Source: Poecilobothrus nobilitatus (taxonomy: Eukaryota > Arthropoda > Insecta > Diptera > Dolichopodidae). Taken from it: a DNA stretch of 64,000 nucleotides. The notes beneath the pieces are model-generated. The model had not been told where the DNA came from, made no database searches, and saw only the letters and a list, made by a program, of their open reading frames with translations. The stretch is from the NCBI GenBank assembly GCA_947095535.1, contig OX352772.1:317636018-317700017 (forward strand), given 5' to 3'. Of the stretch, positions 47,270 through 57,879 are shown one piece after another. A program made the position numbers and the translations under genes. Each line of letters starts with the position of its first letter. Positions within the stretch are counted from its first letter, which is position 1.

Positions 47270-48615
47270 TTTTTTATTTTTTAATTATTTTCATAGATTT
47301 CTGTTTAATATATTATTTAAAAAGGATTTAAATCTTTTATGACAAAAATTATTATTTGTATATTTAATTTGGCTTACATAAAAAGTTTTTTTTTTTGTAT
47401 ATAAATGATATTTAAAATTTAGTAGCTTTTAATTATAAAACTCATTGATGATCATTAATGAACTTTAATTACATAATAAAAAATTTTGATTACAAAAAAG
47501 ACGACAAAAGGTCTCAAAATTTATTTAAGAACTTTAATCATTATATATGCTATGTATATATATATATGTATATTTAAAATCTAAGGTATTTTATAATAAA
47601 ACTTAAAAACAATGTTTTTATGTCATAAAATTTGTGTTTTTTGTTTTTATATAGGTATGTATAAATTTTTTTATATAAAGTGTTGTTTTTATTTTGTCAA
47701 TTTTAGAAATAATTTTCAAATTAAGATGCAGGTCACATCAAAAATTAGGCAAACATTTTTTTTTTTTTTTTTTTGCATTTTATTTTTATCATTATTTTTA
47801 TATTCCTGTTGTTTTTGTTTTGTTTTTTTTTTACTGTTCCTTTACTTGCCTTCTATTTCTATTCACCTCACTAAAAAATTGTTTTTTTTTCTTTTGAATT
47901 AGAGATGTAACCATAGTTAAGACATTATGGAGTAAAATCGTAATTAAATTTCTTGTTTACTGCGTAAACAATATTTACTTTTAAATTTGTTGTTTTTGTT
48001 CATTTTATTACATATACGTTGTTCACTTTATAACTAAATTGAGTATATATATACGAGTATATAAAATTTATTTGTAAACCAATTTTTCAAAAGTGTTCAC
48101 ATTACTTATTTCTTGATTTAGGTTGAAATCTTTCAATATATTAATTCAGTCAAAGTCTTTTAATATACTATTTTATGGATTACTATACTTTTTGATGTAT
48201 TTCAAGCCAAAATAATCTTCTCTATAAAGTTTATGAGAAAGCAAAAAAAAAAAATCATGAAAAAGAACTCAATCAACTTAAACTGTTCATTGAAATAAAA
48301 GTTTTAACTTAATTTCAAATTAAAATCAAGTTTTAATGAAATTAAATTGCAATTACCATAATGTGAATTAGGCTTTAGATTGAATAATAAGTATATATGT
48401 AATTATTTGATTATAAATTTTATTAGATTGTAAATGTTGTTTAAAAGTTAATATTTAGTAGTTACAATATTGTAAATAAATTATAATTCGAAATTACTTC
48501 CTTAAGAAGTTCGAAAATATTTTTTATTTGGAAATGGATTTTATTTTTGTATTTTTCATATACATATTCATATTTTATTTTATTGTATTTTTTTTTCCTG
48601 CCCACTCATATAAGG
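47270..48615. other. A+T-rich stretch, nothing recognised
   Basis: Overlapping plus frames at 47612-47902 are Phe/Leu-rich translations of poly(T). Confidence 0.5.
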
Positions 48616-48620
48616 AGTAT

Positions 48621-48697
48621 AGAACATCCACTAAATCATTCGATTCAAGAACATTCACTAAATCATTCGATTCAAGAACATTCACTAAATCGATTCA
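48621..48697. repeat. minisatellite, 27-bp unit, three copies
   Basis: Unit AGAACATYCACTAAATCATTCGATTCA: 48621-48647 and 48648-48674 differ at one base, and the third (48675-48697) lacks four bases (CATT). A young local tandem array. Confidence 0.9.
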
Positions 48698-48699
48698 AT

Positions 48700-50265
48700 A
48701 ATCCGTAGTAATAACTTAGCAATCGTGAATAATAAAATGTTATATATAAAAATACTCGTATATAATAATAAATAAAAAAAAATCCAAAAAAAGGAGTAAA
48801 AAAAACTCCTACCATAAATATATTATATAATTTTAGTATTTTCTATCACTGTTTTATTTCATTAATTTTGACGTTCGCGTTAACTTCGTTTAATCAAAAA
48901 AAAAAAAAATTTCTTTTTAATCGATCATTGAACTTAAATCAGAAATTGAAAATGATTAACAGAAAATTCATGAATAATAAAAAAACAAAAAACACAAAAT
49001 ATAAAATAAATAAAATAAATAAAAAATCTAGGCAAATTTTGTATAAGTAATATAAAATAACATTTAATTACATTATTGAACAAAAATATTAAAAATTTTT
49101 TTATACTTTTTTTATTCAAGGGCATTTTTTACAGTTTTGCAGTGTATAGGAATATAATATTCAATTAAAACATATTTATAGTATAATTTTCAAATATTCA
49201 ATACTAAATATATTATTCTAAAAGAATAAGTTTGATGGATAGAGTTTCCGTTTTAAATTCCAATAGAAGCTGTAACATATTTTTTTAATATGAATAATAC
49301 TTATGAATTATTTAACAACTTATTGAGCGTACAAAGGATTCGTTTGTGTCCATCCCGTCTAGTTTTAGCGCTCTATTTAGTTCTAGTCAAAAATTAGATA
49401 ATAATGTGTAGGTTAGTTGCCTTTGTCTGCGAGACGAATGAGTTAGATTCCCGGTGATATGACTAAATTTAAACAGCGTTAAAATTTTATATATTTTTAT
49501 TTTTTTTAAAGATAATTTATAATCTATATAAAATATTATATCTTTTATCTTTTCCTTGGTAAAAAAGTCTAATAAATTAATTTAATAAAATTTCATTAGA
49601 GCAAAATATTTATTTAAAAAGAAAAGTTTTATTTATTTTACATTTCTGATTTCACATTAAGTGAATATTTGACACCTTATCAAAAAAGGCTCACTTGAAC
49701 AAATTTACTTTACTTACTATATACTTAGTAATTATTAAGTAAAATTTTCTTTAAAATATTTCTATTAAAAAATGAGTGTGTGTGTGCTCTTAATGAAAAT
49801 TTTACCTTTATACCGTAATTATACCAAAATTATTTGAAAAAATAGAAATAATACTGAAGTGAATAATAAATAGCTTTTTGTATTAAAAAAAAAAATGGAT
49901 TTTTGATTTCGTAAAAATAATAATTTTGTTCGTTAAACAGCTTTTTTTGTTCGTAAGTGTAAATACTAAATATCTATGATAATTTAAAAACGAAATTTTT
50001 CTTTAAAAATATTTTTGATGTCTAGAAGGTAAAATTTCGATATTTCATTTATTATTTCTGAGTATCGTGAAATTAATGTAAAATTTAAAAATTATATATA
50101 AGATACCTAAAATAATGTACTTTTAGTGTGAATTTTAACGTAGTTATTTAGAAAAGTATGGTATTCAAGTAAAATTTCATATAAACCTATATATATGTAC
50201 ATATTTTTTAGACGGCGAGAAAACATATTTTTTGTGAAATAAAATATTGAAAATTAATTAATTTC
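48700..50265. other. A+T-rich stretch, no gene
   Basis: A less A+T-rich segment at 49325-49455 includes a GTCT-GCG-AGAC stem and weak box A/B-like strings but does not qualify as a tRNA-like repeat. The frames at 48868-49050 and 48934-49125 are Lys- or Phe-rich. Confidence 0.4.
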
Positions 50266-50269
50266 GGAA

Positions 50270-50333
50270 TTGCCTCAAAGAGAAAAATTGAGGCAAGGAG
50301 AAGAAGAGAGGAGAAGGAGAAGAAGGAAGGAAA
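50270..50333. repeat. TTGCCTCA/TGAGGCAA stem followed by a GA-rich tract
   Basis: Perfect 8-bp arms at 50270-50277 and 50289-50296 run into a purine tract (50297-50333) of GGAGAAGAAGAGAGGAGAAGG type with no pyrimidines. GA tracts of this kind can be GAGA-factor-like sites or triplex-prone DNA; which applies cannot be told from sequence alone. Confidence 0.6.
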
Positions 50334-50717
50334 CTATAATTTTATTAATAATATATTGGACAATCGTTTTTGTATTTTATTAATGGTCATTTTTGTTTTT
50401 CTTCTGTGAAGTTTTTGTATTTTTTTTTTACTTTGATTACAATTAGGTACACAATTTACAATTTAAAAGTTTTGTTTTACAATTTTTAAAATTGGCTATT
50501 TTGGTTATTTCTTTAACGAACTTTTTTTACGGTTTTTTTCATTCCATATATTAAAATGTTCTTTTAAATATTTTAAAATCTATCCGATTGATTATCATTA
50601 AGATTAAAATTCTATCGAAATACCTATACCTACACCGGGCTACCACTATTATTCCAAGTTTGTTCGTTGTTCGCTAATTTCAGTACATTTATTACATGTG
50701 AAAATATGTTTGTTTGT

Positions 50718-51035
50718 ATAGGTTGTAATCGAGACTCACATCAATTATCAGACCATGAAATGCAGAGAGTAAAAGCTTAATAGTGGGCCAGCTTTTAACA
50801 AATTTAAGAAAATTTAAATCAATTTATCTTAAAGAAAAATATTTTAAAATATAGTATTTTCATTCATAAATATGCATTTAAAAAATTGTCTTCTTTTAAA
50901 TTTTTATTTTAAAAGCTACTTAAGATAAATTGCCTCAATATCGTAATAGTATACGTCGAGACTACTTTCAGACTTTAAAATTTTCTACGCGTTTATATGG
51001 CTATAATCGAAACTTACATCAATTATGAAATTATT
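50718..51035. repeat. diverged direct repeats enclosing an inverted repeat
   Basis: TAATCGAGACTCACATCAATTAT (near 50728-50750) recurs as TAATCGAAACTTACATCAATTAT (near 51005-51027), with two differences. Between them CAATTTATCTTAA (50820-50832) and TTAAGATAAATTG (50920-50932) form a perfect 13-bp inverted repeat. No frame inside. Possibly a relic element with internal symmetry. Confidence 0.6.
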
Positions 51036-51039
51036 CATA

Positions 51040-52375
51040 CGCGCTATACGTGATAATCGATTTCAATTCTCTCACAACTCTCACAACCATCGATTGCATT
51101 TCTTTTCTTCATGTGTTTCCAGTTCTTGGCCTGTTTACTTAGGTCTTGGTTTGTAATAGTTAGTTGTTACAGATTTTCTTTTGATTTAGTAAGAAAGTGT
51201 TTATGATTTAGTAAGATTCAGTCCAACAAAACTAAGGTTCAATTCACTCCCCACAATTTTTACTAACTTTACTACAAGATATCTTTACTCAACAACCTCT
51301 TTATTGAAATGTTCTAACAATTTAGTTCTGTTTTGAAACCACATACAAATATGAATTTAAATTTAAACAAACAAAAACAAAAAAACAAAAAAATATTTAT
51401 TTTTAATTAATTAAAATATAACATAAAAATTAATTATTTTATTTTTTAAATTACAGGTAAGAGGATTAATTCATTATCATTAAAAATGAAGCATTAAATG
51501 AAGTGAGTAAAAATAAAAAACCTTAATACATACATATATATATTAACAATTATACCTTTAAAATCATACTTTTTTTTTTTATTTATTTAGAGATTATTTC
51601 GGATTATTTTGGAATATTTCTTTTTTTTTTTTGAATTTCAACCCTGCAAATTTGGTTATGTTGAAAATTGAATAAATAAATTAATTCATTTGTTTTTTAA
51701 TTAAGACAAAATTTTGTTAATAAACTGGTCGAAAAATGATTTACATTTTTTGTTGTTTTAGTTTTAATTATTTACATAAAATTTAAAATTTTTTGTTTTC
51801 GAAAACATTATGTAATCAAATAATTAAGTGATTACTTTTGTTTCTTTTTTTTTTGTTTTTGAAATTTAAAATAAATTCAATTCTTTTATTTGTTTTTTTT
51901 TTTTTTTTTTTGACAGCTGTCAAATGAATAATAAATTAAATTAATATAGAAAATTTAAAAAAATTTACATAAAATACTAATGCAAATTTAAATAATAGTG
52001 CGTCTTTTGGAATATTTTTTTTAAAATATGTGTGATAGTCAAACTTGGATAGGATTAATATATTTAATTTGTAGGAAATAAATAATAGATAATGAGTAGA
52101 ATATGTGTTGAAAACAAATAATACAAAGTTTTTTTATTTCTAAACTGTTTTAATTAAAAAATAAATTAAGGCAAAATGTAAAACTTAAATTTTTTAAAGG
52201 TGCACATTTTACAAAAGGCAATAAAACTAGTTTAGAATACTATAACTTGTATAAAAAGTTACAAGTTTTCTTAGATATTTTGAATAAGAAAACATTCGTG
52301 AAATCAAGAGATATATTTTATCAGTTTTAAGAAAATCCTAAATAATTTTTCAATATTTTGTATAGGGTATCTCAA
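51040..52375. other. A+T-rich stretch, nothing recognised
   Basis: Less A+T-rich only around 51050-51300, where no domain or repeat copy is recognised. Confidence 0.4.
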
Positions 52376-52379
52376 AATA

Positions 52380-52815
52380 TTTAATTTTCGATTTTTGAAT
52401 TAGGGGTCAAATTCTGAAAGATTTTTTTTCTCTCAAAATTTCAAAGTTATAACTAAAAGTCCGCGGAGTTATAAAAGGAAGCGAAATCTTGAAAAATTTT
52501 ATTTTTACATCACGATAAATTTAAATACTAAATTGCAAAAAATTTTGTAATTTCTACATAAAGCAAAAAAAAAAAAAAGGTTCTGTCATTTGACGTTTTT
52601 ATATTGAGAAAATGTTAAGCCCAATATAAATTGAACTTTTTATAATTTTGAGTGAATGTAACTTCGTAATGGGTACGTAACACATAAAAACATTGCTCCA
52701 CAATATTACTTTTTTAACAGACCTATCGATACTTTTATTATTCTATTTTAAAAGGTGTATTAAATTTGCAAACAGAAGTGCAGATAGATAGACGGACGGA
52801 CAGAGGGCAACGAAT
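52380..52815 (-). repeat. dispersed repeat family D, minus-strand copy
   Basis: On the minus strand CTGTCCGTCCGTC lies at its start (about 52789-52803). It is followed by GTACCCATTACGAAGTTACA, AAAAAGTTC, ATTTATCGTGATGTAAAA, CTCCGCGGAC, TTTGAAATTTTGAGAG and GACCCCTAATTC, collinear with the plus-strand copies at 32489 and 57081 but more diverged. Confidence 0.65.
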
Positions 52816-52829
52816 AAATTTTGAAAAAT

Positions 52830-53570
52830 TATCAAAAACAAAAATATTGGGAAAATTGTGCTGAAAAATATATAGAAGACGTACATTAGGAATTTTGCAC
52901 TCATTTAGAAATCAAAAAAAAGTATTCTTTTAAGTATTATACTAACATATTATATAGAAATAAATATCGAATGACCAATACAAAAAAAAAAAATCGTTTT
53001 GGACAAAATATGAAAAGAAATTCAAATTGTTGGGACAAAATGTCGAAAAAAAAAAAATGTATCTGAAAATCCAAAATTTAATCTTTAAACATAATTTTAT
53101 TCGAAATAATTTTTTAACGGGGTAGTGTCATAATTTCAAAATAAAATTTTGATAGGTATACTTATATAAGATTATGTACATATGTATTATATAATATACC
53201 ACATACTTATATAAAAACGGGTTTTTGGAAAAAAATTAACCACATTAAAATATTGAGAAAATAATTTCCCACTGTACTAACTTTTCAAAATATCTTCGGG
53301 ATTTATTGTATCTAATGTCATTCAAGAGTTGTTATATATAAAACATGATGATGATGCTTTTCGATTATGTAAAAAATTCCTATAAAATAGTCTAATATTT
53401 ACAACAATATTTATTATTTAACAAATATCTTATTTATCTCCTTTTTCCAGAGATTTTCAAAAATGCAAATGTCAAGCGTTATCCTTCTTTGCATAAATAA
53501 TTTTTTATATTTTGTTTTAGATAGTTTTTAATTTTAGTATGTGTCCTTATTTTCTTTTTTTTTTTTTATC
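52830..53570. other. A+T-rich stretch, nothing recognised
   Basis: No gene-like segment or repeat copy found. Confidence 0.4.
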
Positions 53571-53573
53571 CTC

Positions 53574-53746
53574 AGGGATGTGGGAATTTCCAAAGACACC
53601 AAGAATTTTCCCTTGGTAGTCTCAAGTGATTAAATCCACCTCCCCCTTTAGCGAATATAATGGGATGACATCCTTACCTTCTATAACGCAGTATATTTGC
53701 TAGGGAGTAGGGATAGGAAAGTATACGGTATAGGATAAGATAGGAT
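53574..53746 (+). repeat. dispersed repeat family E, copy 3
   Basis: GTGGGAATTTCCAAAGACACC, AAGAATTTTCCCTTGGTAGT, AATATAATGGGATGACATCC, ACGCAGTATATTTGCTAGGG and AGTAGGGATAGGAAAG follow copy 1 closely. It ends in a short GGTATAGGATAAGATAGG run. More than 30 kb from the other two copies. Confidence 0.75.
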
Positions 53747-54173
53747 TTATTTTTATGATCTTATAATGAATAAAGAATTTTGTGCAAGTGCAACTTTTTT
53801 TTTATTTAAATATATTTTCAAAAAATTTTCTTTCCTACTTAACTACTACTATTAAAAAAACTAAAAGTTTTAATTTGTCAATGTGTCCATAATAATTTAA
53901 AGGTTTAAAATAAACAGATTGTTATCTCCTGGATTTTAAAAGTAGAGAACTTGATAAGTTTAATCACATATTTTTTTCGATAGCTGTTTTTCACATAGTT
54001 AACACTGTTTAAGGATAATATTTCCTTAGAAAATTAATACTATAATGTAAAATTTTATAACAAATACAAAAATTTAAAGAAAAGATCTTAATAATATTTA
54101 AAAATCTTTTTTTTTACCTTGTCATAAAAAAAGTTTATTATTTTTTTTAAACTCTTTTTTAAACTTTTTTTAC

Positions 54174-54292
54174 CTGTAAACAACGAGGGAGTGTGAGTTC
54201 AAATCCCACACAACGTCATAAGAAGAATTCTCCCTTACGATATTTACAGCCACGCCTGAAAAGGAAAGGCTGTGTAATTTCCTTGTCACTAA
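54174..54292 (+). mobile_element. SINE family B, 5'-truncated within the head
   Basis: Starts at CTGTAAACAACGAGGGAGTG, between where boxes A and B would be. It keeps a box B-like GAGTTCAAATCCC, the GTCATAAG...CTTACGA stem, ACAGCCACGCCTGAAAAGGAAA and GGCTGTGTAATTTCC. Box A is missing, so it cannot drive its own RNA polymerase III transcription. A box A-like scrap TTAGCCTAGTGGAT lies separately at 54385-54398. Confidence 0.8.
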
Positions 54293-54299
54293 AACAGAG

Positions 54300-55280
54300 T
54301 AAACTAAAAAAAAAAAACTCCTTTAGATATGCAATTTTTTATAAAAATAAATAAATATATTATGAATTTTCTTAGTCCATATTAGCCTAGTGGATACATG
54401 GTTAACGTTTCATAGATAATTAAAGAATATAAAATTAATTTTACAAATAATATAAATTCATAAATCTTAATATCTTTTATTTATAGCTTTTGAGTCATAT
54501 TCAAGAAGTCGTGAACCATAAAAAGTAAATTTTTTTAAAAGTATAATTGTATCATTTGGTTATATTAGTGATCTAAGTTAAACAAGATTTTTAATTATCT
54601 CGGGAAAGCAGTAAATCTATAAATTAAATAAGCACTTTTTTTTCTATATAATATATGTTGTATATAGAATATGATGAAACCACAAAAGTATCGAAACTTT
54701 TTTTAAGAGCTGTTATCATTTTTATTTAAAATAAAAAAGAAACCTAAAAAAATTATTAAAGAGAATTTTAAAGTTTATTTTTTTTTTATTGTTCATTTAT
54801 TGAGCCGACGATGAAAGGAATATAATCTGCGCCATTTTTAAGAATCTATTAAGTGAATTACCAAAAAATTTCAATTATGTGTCTGAAATATATAGAAAAA
54901 AGTATAAGTATAATTCATATATATACATATGCATACATACATTTTAATTTTATTGTATAAATATTATTGTAGGTAATAAACATTTTAAATATTATTTTTA
55001 TAATTTTTTTATATAATTTAGGGTCACTAGATGATGAAATATGCGAGTACATATTTTTTTTTTACTTTTCAAATCAGAAAGAAAATGTTTATGAATTTAT
55101 TGTAAAATTATTATATTATAGTTATTTTAAATTTAACTTTTTTTTTACATTTTTAAGGGTTGAATTGGGCCAGAATACAATAAAATCTATTGGTACATCA
55201 TACGTTTACACAAAATTTAGCTGGCTCTGCTTTTTGTTAGCAAACTTCGTAATTCAACTATTATTTAAGTTTTTTTTTTT
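54300..55280. other. A+T-rich spacer between two SINE B copies
   Basis: Apart from the box A-like scrap at 54385 and a LINE-unrelated less A+T-rich patch at 55150-55255, nothing is recognised. Confidence 0.4.
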
Positions 55281-55284
55281 TTAG

Positions 55285-55445
55285 TTTATTCTCCTGACAC
55301 AAGAAAGTTACGCAGCCTTTTATTTTCAGGCGTGCCTGTAAATGTCGCAAGGGGGATTATTCATACGACGTATGTGGGATTCGAATTCACACTCTCTCGA
55401 TGTTTAGAGCGTATACTTTATACGCTCTTATTCACTGGATCCTCT
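55285..55445 (-). mobile_element. SINE family B, diverged copy
   Basis: On the minus strand box B is GTTCGAATCCCAC-like (GAATTCGAATCCC), with the CGTCGTATG...CTTGCGAC stem and AGGCACGCCTGAAAATAAAAGGCTGCGTAA. The hairpin segment AGCGTATAAAGTATACGCT between the boxes is retained, but box A has decayed to CCAGTGAATAAG. In inverted orientation relative to the copy at 54174. Confidence 0.75.
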
Positions 55446-55449
55446 TTCA

Positions 55450-56950
55450 AGTGATTTTCCAAACTTTTATTATTTTTAATAAAATTTCATAAAACGTATA
55501 GATAAGTTACAGCGATACGTAAATTACATTTTTAAATGACTCGTAAAGAAGTTATAATTTTTCAAAGCCGTTTTTGAATTTCTTCAAATAACTGAGTAGC
55601 AATTCTTCAAAATTACTTCTCTTGTGCTTAATTTCTTCTCTGTTAAATTTTGTTTAGGAAAACAATTCGAATGCAATTTATGAATTGGTAAAAAAAACAT
55701 TTTCGTATTTAATTTATGTATCGCTATATATTCAGCGTGTAAACTATTGTATCAATAGTCCTTTCAGATTTACAGACTATTAATTTAAACTTTAGATTCC
55801 TTTTGGTGTAAGCTTTATTGCTTAGAACATAATTAGTAGATAAAATAAATTGAAGTCCACGAAATCCATTTTTATACAAAAAGGACGTCCAAAAATCGTA
55901 TTCTAATTAATATATAGAAGTTAAAAGATTTTTATATTATTAAGTATACTGTACACTTTATAACATAAAACTAAACAATTGTTTTTTTTTTTCGATTATT
56001 TTTAGAAATTTGGCAACCTTATTCTATGTAAATGTATAAACAAAAACTTATTAGATTTATTTATATGGAAGAATTTTAAGGTTTTTTTTTTTGATTGTGT
56101 CTTTAGGTTTTAAGTTTTTGTTATTTTTGAATTTATTTTATTTGTACTTTGGAATTTTTATTCTAATTTTAAATATATAAACAACAATGAACAGGATATT
56201 TAAATATATCTATGTTTTATAGAAAAAAAAAAATTAAGAATTTTTAATTGAATTTTGTAATGTGCTGCTTCTATTACTTCTCTATCTATCAAACTTTTAT
56301 CGTTTAAATGTGAAAAAATTCGTAATTACGTAAACTGATAGAGGAGAAGATTAATGATTTTAAAATGGTATAGGGAGAATATGTTAAGTAATAAAAAAAA
56401 AAAAAACAAAACGAAATGTTTAATAAGGAAATTGAAGAGGTGTATTTTTTTTTTTTTTCTATTTTAATTTTATAAATTAGATTTTGTTCGGAGACTTTTT
56501 AATTAGATGATAATTATTCAATTGGTTTCAAGAATAATTTTTGATAATTAAAATAATTTTAAAGTACATATTTCTTTAAGTTTTTATATCGAAGTGTTTC
56601 AAGAAAATTTAAATTAAAAACTAAGAAATTGATGGTACTAAATGGTATAATTTAACTACGAAATAACATTATGTATTTTATCTTATCATCGACCTTTGAA
56701 TAAACAAATTTTAAAATATAACCTTAATCTTGTTTGAGACCTTTCATTTTGTTTAATATAAAGCATATGTCTTTGTATTTCGATGTTATGATGATTGTAA
56801 AATCTGTTCATTACTTAATTTACTCTAAACTTATTTAATAATGGGTGTTAAATAATAAATTGGTGAATTGTGTAATAAAGCCGAATTATTTTATTTACAA
56901 ATTTGAGATTGTAATAAAGCCAAAGACAGGGAATAACCACAAAATGTTGT
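55450..56950. other. A+T-rich stretch, nothing recognised
   Basis: No coding or repeat signal found. Confidence 0.4.
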
Positions 56951-56953
56951 CAT

Positions 56954-57870
56954 TATACCCGTACGATAGGATCGGGTATATTAAAATTACTCCTCCGTTT
57001 GTAACACCTCAAAATAAGCGAGCTAGATATACCTTCAAAGGTATGGATCGGATCAGAAAAAAATTCTAAGACTTTTGAGCCATGTCCGTCCGTCCGTCAG
57101 CACGCTAACTCAAAAACTAAGAAAGCTAGAATCTTGAAATTTACACAAAATATTCTGGGAGTAATTTGTAGGTTCCCTATTTTTTTTGGTTGAGTTTGGA
57201 CCAAACCTTAAGGTAGCTCTCGAACACCTAACTTTTAGATCCCCACATTTTTTTTGAAATAGAGCTATGAAATTTTAACTGCTGATAGATTTCACAAAAA
57301 TAATAATTTTATTTTTAATAACTTTTTTTTGTAGCCCCACCCGTTACGGAGCTACAGCTCCCCAAAGGTTCAAAAAAGCTCTATATTTAAATTGTTATAT
57401 CACAAGTTGTATACGGTATATCTTCATTTTGAACGCTAAACGATTACTACTTTTATTAGCTTTAAAAGTATATATACAATAAATATATATTTGTGGCATA
57501 CGGTGTCTTAATTTACCGTTATGCGAAACTCAAATTTTGCAAAATCCTTTAACCCTTCTATCTTCTAAACCGTTTAAGTTGGAAACTTGAAATTTTGACA
57601 GAAGTTAGATCTTTGAAAATAAGTATGAGTCATTTCAGAATTTTTTTTTGTATCACCCCCCGTTTAGGAGCTGTAAGGGGTCAAAAACTGAAAATTTCCT
57701 ATTTTTAAACACCTGTAACTTGAACACCTGTTAACATTTTTTTGAAGTAATACACAAAAATTAAAGCCTCAACCTCAACATTATACTCTTATTTCTGTTA
57801 ACAACTTTTTTTAATAATATAGGGTTACTTTATAATTGACGAAAGTGTTACTTGATTTTTTCAAATTTTC
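56954..57870 (+). repeat. dispersed repeat family D, longest copy
   Basis: Opens with a stem TATACCCG (56954-56961)/CGGGTATA (56973-56980), then ATTACTCCTCCGTTTGTAACACC, then CCATGTCCGTCCGTCCGTC (57080-57098). It continues with the blocks shared with 32489-33130: TGTAGCCCCACCCGTTACGG, AGCTACAGCTCCCCAAAGG, AATTTACCGTTATGCGAAA, CTTCTAAACCGTTTAAG, TTGAAATTTTGACAG, TTGTATCACCCCCCG and GAGCTGTAAGGGGTC. A TATACCC stem ahead of GTCCGTC tracts is widespread in fly intergenic repeats. The plus frame at 56845-57069 runs through it and is not a gene. Confidence 0.82.
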
Positions 57871-57879
57871 TAACAAATT

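Noticed and set aside
49405..49460. Possible tRNA-like sequence (GTCTGCGAGAC stem, GTTAGATTCCC)
   Set aside because: Box A has the wrong base at a key position and box B differs at two; not enough to separate it from chance.
54385..54398. Box A-like TTAGCCTAGTGGAT
   Set aside because: No box B follows at the right distance; treated as a scrap, not a tRNA or SINE head.
56845..57069. 74-codon plus-strand frame
   Set aside because: It runs into the TATACCC stem and start of repeat family D and is not conserved as a frame in other copies.
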